Below are positions 59,792 through 64,000 of a DNA stretch of 64,000 bases, piece by piece. The stretch comes from Corynebacterium aquatimens (lineage in GTDB: Bacteria > Actinomycetota > Actinomycetes > Mycobacteriales > Mycobacteriaceae): positions 1,178,001-1,242,000 of the forward strand of contig NZ_CP046980.1 in NCBI RefSeq assembly GCF_030408395.1, written 5' to 3'. Within the stretch, counting starts at the first letter, position 1. Each line of letters begins with the position of its first letter. The notes beneath the pieces were generated by a model. It ran no database searches and was not told the DNA's origin. It saw nothing but the letters and a program-made list of their open reading frames with translations. The translations under genes and the position numbers were made by a program.

Positions 59792-61115
59792 TGCGCGCAT
59801 CCATGTCGTCCCGGATCCAGGTGTCCACCACCGTGCCGCCGACGCGGTACGCGTTGTGGTCGTACACGCTCTTCAGCGGCCTTAACGACGACTCCTCTGC
59901 GCTGTTTTGAGGGTTCTCCAGCCGGAAGTCGGTGAAGTAATGCAGGTGGTTCAGGGCCTTCACAAACTGCGATAGCGCTGCGCTGGTAATGCGTGAAGAC
60001 GTGGAACTGCCGCTGTCGGTGGAGAGCTTGTCTACGTCCTCGGCTAAGGCAGGAAGCTCTTGCGCTCCCACCAGGGACTGATTTTGGTTGAAGCGGTGGG
60101 CTAGGTCTCCAATGGTGCGAAGCTCTGCTGCCAAGGCACGCAGCGCCGCCTGCTGGCCAGGATTGAGCCCGGAGATCTGAGAGGCGGATTCAACGACACC
60201 GGGGATCGGAGCAAAGATCCCTAATAGGGCGAAAAACACCACCGGCACAGCGATGAGCAACAGCACGCCCACCACCTTTGGATCTTTCAGTCCCGCGGCA
60301 ACCGCAGCCTGGTGGTCGGGGGCATCGCGCCACTCATTCATCACCTGGGCCACCTGGTTGGGCAATCGGCCGGGAGCAGTCGAGCACGCGGGGTCCTTGG
60401 GTCCGCAGAACGTCAACACTCGGTCGTCGAAAGGCGAAAACGCCCCGTCGAAACGCGGCCCTGTCGCGCCCACGTAATGGGCAGGTGGCGCGCCCTGGTC
60501 GAGCGTCACCAGAATTTCCCCGGTTGCCAAGCGCTGGCCCTCGGCCCCGCCACGCAGCGCGACCGTTTGCCCGGTCAGCGCAGACCGGCCGGGATCGGCG
60601 ATGAGGTACGCGGCGAGGATCTTCTCGGGCGTCACACCGGGGACCTCCCCCTGGCCCACGGCGGCGACGATATCCCCGGCTACGGTCGCGCCTTGGGAAT
60701 AACCGTCCAGGATGAACTTTGTCGAGGGGCAGCGCGCAGCCAGTTCCGACATGTGCGCGGTGCCGTTTTTCACACCCTCCTTGACCGATGCGCCATAAGG
60801 CAGTCCGCGCTCCGGTCCGTCGCCCTTCCGCGAGTGCAGGGAGGACCCCATGATGGTCACGGTGGACGGGTAGGGGACCTGCCATGCGGTGACCTTCCCG
60901 GGGTAACGCTCCACCATTTCGTACGCGAAGTTGCGCCCGGCGTTCACGCCGCGGATTTCTTCCGGGTCATCATTGGACACGGAGTGGAAGGATCCCACCA
61001 CAGACACGATGTCCACCGCCGGACACGTTGCCGCCGGCTCATCGGCGTGGGCAGGGGCGGCGACGGGCAGCAGCGCAAGAGCCGAAAGGAAGAGTGCAGG
61101 CCTACCTAGTTTCAC
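59778..61115 (-). CDS. Cutinase-family secreted protein with C-terminal membrane helix and extension
   Basis: The 445-residue protein begins at GTG 61115, 7 nt after TAATCT, giving a signal peptide ending PAHA-DE; the open frame continues 47 codons upstream into mshC. The cutinase-like domain (about 30-255) has the nucleophile motif [21 protein letters not shown] and a late His (PPAHYVG). A membrane helix ([20 protein letters not shown]) at about 280 and a 140-residue helical tail follow, unlike minimal cutinases. It could act on envelope mycolate esters; this is inference. Confidence 0.85.
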   Translation of the reverse strand: MKLGRPALFLSALALLPVAAPAHADEPAATCPAVDIVSVVGSFHSVSNDDPEEIRGVNAGRNFAYEMVERYPGKVTAWQVPYPSTVTIMGSSLHSRKGDGPERGLPYGASVKEGVKNGTAHMSELAARCPSTKFILDGYSQGATVAGDIVAAVGQGEVPGVTPEKILAAYLIADPGRSALTGQTVALRGGAEGQRLATGEILVTLDQGAPPAHYVGATGPRFDGAFSPFDDRVLTFCGPKDPACSTAPGRLPNQVAQVMNEWRDAPDHQAAVAAGLKDPKVVGVLLLIAVPVVFFALLGIFAPIPGVVESASQISGLNPGQQAALRALAAELRTIGDLAHRFNQNQSLVGAQELPALAEDVDKLSTDSGSSTSSRITSAALSQFVKALNHLHYFTDFRLENPQNSAEESSLRPLKSVYDHNAYRVGGTVVDTWIRDDMDARIRQT

Positions 61116-61171
61116 ACGGATTAGATTAGCTGCGCCCCGCTCACCGCGGGCCTGGTTGTAAGGTGAATCCC

Positions 61172-62380
61172 ATGCATTCTTGGCCCGCTCTATCCGTTCC
61201 CGCCGTGGCCGGCACGCCAGTGCCACTGACCCTGTTTGATACAGCGGATCAGTCACTCAAGCCCGTCACTACCAGCGGCGACGAAGTAGGTATGTACGTG
61301 TGCGGCATCACTCCCTACGACTCAACGCACCTGGGCCACGCCGCGACGTACCTCACGTTTGACCTGATCTACCGCCAACTTTTGGCAAACGGCCACCGGG
61401 TCCACTACGTGCAGAACATCACGGATGTGGATGATCCCTTGTTTGAGCGCGCCGAGCGCGACGGGGTGGATTGGCGCGATCTGGGCACCAGCCAGATTGA
61501 TCTCTTCCGCAGCGACATGGAAGCGCTGTCCGTGCTGCCACCGCGTGACTACATCGGGGCGATGGATTCGATTGAAGAAGTCACCGAGATGGTTGAGGTG
61601 CTGCTTCACAAAGGGGCGGCCTACCAGGTGGATCACGGCGACATTTATGCGCCGATTACCGCCACTCAGCAGTTCGGGTACGAGTCCAACTATGACCGCG
61701 CGACAATGGAGGAGTTCTTCGCCGAGCGCGGTGGCGATCCCCAGCGCGAGGGCAAGAGGGATCCGCTTGACGCGTTGCTGTGGCGTGGACACCGCGAGGG
61801 GGAGCCCGCCTGGGAGTCCCCGTTTGGCTTGGGTCGTCCCGGTTGGCACATCGAATGTTCGGCGATCGCGACGCGGCGCTTGGGCCCCCAGTTTGCTATC
61901 CAAGGCGGCGGAAGCGACCTCATTTTCCCGCACCACGAGTTCTCTGCCGCCCACGCGGAAGCTGCGTTTGACGTGCCGCGGATGGCTGGGCACTACGTCC
62001 ACACCGGGATGATCGGGCTTGACGGCACGAAAATGTCGAAGTCCTTAGGCAACCTCGTTTTCGTCCACAAGCTCTTGGACGCGGGCTATGCGCCGAGCGC
62101 CATTCGCCTGGCGGTTTTCGACGGCCACTACCGCACCGACCGCGACTTCTCTTACGCGCTCATTGACCACGCCGTTACTCGCCTTGACCGCTGGCGTGAG
62201 AACCTTGCGCGGGAAATTTCGCGCGATGAGGCCGAAGGGATCGTCGATACGCTGCGTGCGTCGCTCGCCGATGACTTGGACACGAAGAGGGCACTCGCGC
62301 TTATCGACGATGCCCCAGGCGACCACTCCGGCATGATCGCGACGGCACTCGATGGGCTTCTCGGCGTGCGAATTGACTAA
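61172..62380 (+). CDS. mshC: Cysteine--glucosaminyl-inositol ligase MshC (mycothiol biosynthesis)
   Basis: The 402-residue cysteinyl-tRNA synthetase-like enzyme joins cysteine to GlcN-inositol. [20 protein letters not shown] carries the zinc-binding Cys and HIGH-like motif in the MshC form (GITPYD rather than the CysRS GPTVY form); [10 protein letters not shown] supplies zinc ligands and KMSKSLGN is the KMSKS loop. There is no tRNA anticodon-binding extension. ATG 61172 lies 7 nt after TAAGGT; the GTG at 61163 falls between the two. Confidence 0.95.
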   Translation: MHSWPALSVPAVAGTPVPLTLFDTADQSLKPVTTSGDEVGMYVCGITPYDSTHLGHAATYLTFDLIYRQLLANGHRVHYVQNITDVDDPLFERAERDGVDWRDLGTSQIDLFRSDMEALSVLPPRDYIGAMDSIEEVTEMVEVLLHKGAAYQVDHGDIYAPITATQQFGYESNYDRATMEEFFAERGGDPQREGKRDPLDALLWRGHREGEPAWESPFGLGRPGWHIECSAIATRRLGPQFAIQGGGSDLIFPHHEFSAAHAEAAFDVPRMAGHYVHTGMIGLDGTKMSKSLGNLVFVHKLLDAGYAPSAIRLAVFDGHYRTDRDFSYALIDHAVTRLDRWRENLAREISRDEAEGIVDTLRASLADDLDTKRALALIDDAPGDHSGMIATALDGLLGVRID

Positions 62381-62401
62381 ACCTAGGCCACAATGGCGTC
62401 C

Positions 62402-62782
62402 ATGACCATCCGCGATGAGTTTCAAGCAGATGTCGATGAATTCATCGACGACCTGACCACTTTTGCAACTGGCTCGTACCTGCAAGAAAGCGATAAGGAC
62501 CTATGGGAGGAACCGTTTGACCCCGCGGTTCTGCCCGATCTGAAAAAGCTCATCGAGATGTTCCTCGATGCCCTTGACTTCATCGAGGACGACCCGGATT
62601 CGGAACGACTGAACTCCGTTGTGGAACCGTTTTTTAACAACCTCAACGAATTCAACGCCCAGCACGCGGACGCAGTGTTAGAGCCGGAGGAGAAGGCTGA
62701 CCTCCAGGATCTGGCTTACCGCGCAGCGGCATCGACCGGTGCGGATGATGAGGCGCTGAATAACCTTCCGGAGCTGGACTAA
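62402..62782 (+). CDS. Small acidic protein of unknown function
   Basis: The 126-residue protein is strongly acidic and helical (DEFQADVDEFIDDLTTFATG, ALDFIEDDPDSERLNS) and has no recognised motif. ATG 62402 lies 7 nt after CACAAT, a weak leaderless-type signal; ATG 62393 is an alternative. It lies between mshC and a HAD hydrolase gene whose start is directly after its stop, so these two are coupled. Confidence 0.75.
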   Translation: MTIRDEFQADVDEFIDDLTTFATGSYLQESDKDLWEEPFDPAVLPDLKKLIEMFLDALDFIEDDPDSERLNSVVEPFFNNLNEFNAQHADAVLEPEEKADLQDLAYRAAASTGADDEALNNLPELD

Positions 62783-63463
62783 GTGGTTGTACGCCCTCAC
62801 GCCGTCTTTTGGGACATGGACGGCACGATGCTGGACACCGAGCCGATCTGGGGCATTGCTACCTATGAGCTATCCGAGATGCTCGGCCGCAGGCTCACGC
62901 CTGAGCTGCGCGAGTCCACGGTGGGCGGGAGTTTCACGAACACGCTGAATACCTGCGCGGAGTGGGCTGGCGTCGAGCTTCAAGACGGCGACTATGAGCG
63001 CTACAAGGCGTGGATGTACGAGCGCATGTTTGAGCTGCTCTCCGGCCCGTTGGAACCCAACCCGGGTGTGCGAGACCTCCTTGAATCTCTCAAGGCCGAA
63101 GACATGCCGATGTACGTCACCACGAACACCGAGCGCATCCTGGCCGACAAGTGCATAGACGCCGTTGGCCGCGAATTCTTCGTCGGTTCCGTTACTGGTG
63201 ATGAAGTCTCAAACCCCAAGCCGGACCCGGAAATGTACCTCACCGCCGCCGCCATGGCCGGGGAAGATCCCGCCGACTGCCTCGTTTTTGAAGACTCCTG
63301 GGCGGGCATGAGCGCTGCTGCTGCCGCAGGCTGCCGTGTGCTCGGCTTGGCGGAGAACGTCCCCGACGGAGTCGTGCGCTTCGACCCCAATCGATTCGTG
63401 GGAGCCACGGCCAGCGACGTTGCGTCCTGGTTTGCCGTCAATGACGCCGGCGGCACCGCGTGA
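62783..63463 (+). CDS. HAD-superfamily hydrolase (beta-phosphoglucomutase-like)
   Basis: The 226-residue protein has the nucleophile motif FWDMDGTMLDTEP near residue 10, Thr in VTTNTER, Lys in SNPKPDPEMY and the acidic pair in VFEDSWAGMSAA, so it is a class with a small helical C1 cap. Substrate is unknown; sugar phosphates or phosphoglycolate-like molecules are plausible. GTG 62783 begins directly after the upstream stop. Confidence 0.9.
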   Translation: MVVRPHAVFWDMDGTMLDTEPIWGIATYELSEMLGRRLTPELRESTVGGSFTNTLNTCAEWAGVELQDGDYERYKAWMYERMFELLSGPLEPNPGVRDLLESLKAEDMPMYVTTNTERILADKCIDAVGREFFVGSVTGDEVSNPKPDPEMYLTAAAMAGEDPADCLVFEDSWAGMSAAAAAGCRVLGLAENVPDGVVRFDPNRFVGATASDVASWFAVNDAGGTA

Positions 63464-63497
63464 GTCGAGCTAGAACGAATGCATTAGAGTAATCCGC

Positions 63498-63761
63498 GTG
63501 AAAAACTTCGATGAGCTGTTTGCCGAGTTGACAGAGAAAGCCCAGTCGCGCCCGGAAGGGTCCGGCACGGTTGCCGCCCTGGACAAAGGCCCGCACGCCA
63601 TCGGGAAGAAGATCATCGAGGAAGCCGGCGAAGTCTGGATCGCCGCTGAGTACCAGTCGGACGAGGAGCTCGCTGAGGAGATCAGCCAGTTGTTCTACTG
63701 GACGCAGGTCATGATGGTGGCCCGCGGCATCAGCCCCGATGATGTGTACAAGTACCTCTAG
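63498..63761 (+). CDS. hisE: Phosphoribosyl-ATP pyrophosphatase
   Basis: The 87-residue all-helical enzyme performs the second histidine step, hydrolysing phosphoribosyl-ATP to phosphoribosyl-[17 protein letters not shown] and [14 protein letters not shown] are the metal-binding helices of the MazG-like fold. GTG 63498 lies 7 nt after TAGAGT, so the hisEG message is probably leaderless. hisG follows after 12 nt. Confidence 0.95.
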   Translation: MKNFDELFAELTEKAQSRPEGSGTVAALDKGPHAIGKKIIEEAGEVWIAAEYQSDEELAEEISQLFYWTQVMMVARGISPDDVYKYL

Positions 63762-63773
63762 GGAGAGCCCACA

Positions 63774-64000
63774 ATGATCAAAATTGCCGTCCCCAATAAA
63801 GGCTCCCTGTCGGAAGCAGCCATCCGGGTGTTGAAGGAAGCTGGCTACAAAGGCCGCGGCATCACCAAAGCCCTCAACATCGTCGATGAAGCAAACGGCG
63901 TGGAGTTCTTCTTCCTTCGCCCGAAGGACATTGCCATCTACGTCGCCGGCGGCCACCTGGACTTGGGCATCACCGGCCGCGACCTCGCCCGGGATTCCCG
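63774..64000 (+). CDS. hisG: ATP phosphoribosyltransferase, 3' end beyond window
   Basis: The first 75 residues are present, starting [20 protein letters not shown] and including [19 protein letters not shown], the typical N-terminal ligand-binding domain of the long-form HisG. AGGGAGA precedes ATG 63774. The enzyme commits ATP and PRPP to histidine synthesis and is feedback-inhibited by histidine in the long form; the regulatory domain lies outside the window. Confidence 0.95.
   Translation, partial: MIKIAVPNKGSLSEAAIRVLKEAGYKGRGITKALNIVDEANGVEFFFLRPKDIAIYVAGGHLDLGITGRDLARDS

Overview
The window is chromosomal DNA of a Corynebacterium species (Actinobacteria, roughly 60% GC). The gene order uvrC-rapZ-yvcK-whiA-gap-pgk-tpiA-secG, then pgl-opcA-zwf-tal-tkt, ctaB/ctaA, mptB, the suf cluster, acn with its NlpC/P60 neighbour, hemH, uppP-mshC and hisE-hisG is the conserved corynebacterial backbone. 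Mycothiol synthesis (mshC), lipomannan synthesis (mptB), OpcA-assisted Zwf and many leaderless genes fit the same group. The species cannot be named from the sequence alone.

Layout. 1-5.6 kb: DNA repair and the RapZ/YvcK/WhiA regulatory trio. 5.7-9.2 kb: lower glycolysis (gap, pgk, tpiA) and secG; ppc, which lies between tpiA and secG in C. glutamicum, is not here. 9.3-12.1 kb: two divergent lipoprotein hydrolases, a glycerophosphodiesterase and a HAD phosphatase, sharing a palindromic intergenic region. 12.2-18.9 kb: pentose phosphate operon on the minus strand (tkt, tal, zwf, opcA, pgl). 19-22.6 kb: CapA-like lipoprotein and haem O/haem A synthases, with a tandem 98-bp intergenic repeat. 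22.7-26.1 kb: mptB with an ABC exporter. 26.2-32.1 kb: sufBDCSUT without the expected sufR repressor. 32.1-36.9 kb: secreted CAP protein, ABC-F ATPase, DUF6891-like protein, Tat-exported phosphoesterase. 36.9-43.6 kb: a scrambled accessory segment with three class I glutamine amidotransferase copies (one broken), gene-end duplications, a DUF421 membrane protein, a MerR regulator with its operator, and a UPF0210/ACT pair. 43.7-44.9 kb: a DUF222/HNH nuclease gene in the position where acnR would be expected. 45-55.6 kb: acn, a membrane protein, a RipA-like peptidoglycan hydrolase with a structured leader, hemH, DUF3097, NfeD and SPFH proteins. 55.7-64 kb: VTT membrane protein, tRNA-Leu(GAG), a gutted PEBP pseudogene, pyrD, a lipoprotein, uppP, a cutinase-like protein, mshC, a HAD hydrolase, hisE and the start of hisG.

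Two themes stand out. First, about nineteen start codons sit 6-8 nt after a TANNNT-type -10 hexamer with no Shine-Dalgarno sequence, marking leaderless transcripts and fixing many starts downstream of the longest open frame. Second, the segment at 36.9-45 kb carries clear recombination scars: a deletion fusing two truncated genes, a perfect 36-bp copy of one gene's 3' end, and apparent loss of acnR. No phage, insertion sequence, CRISPR array or obvious new defence system was seen.
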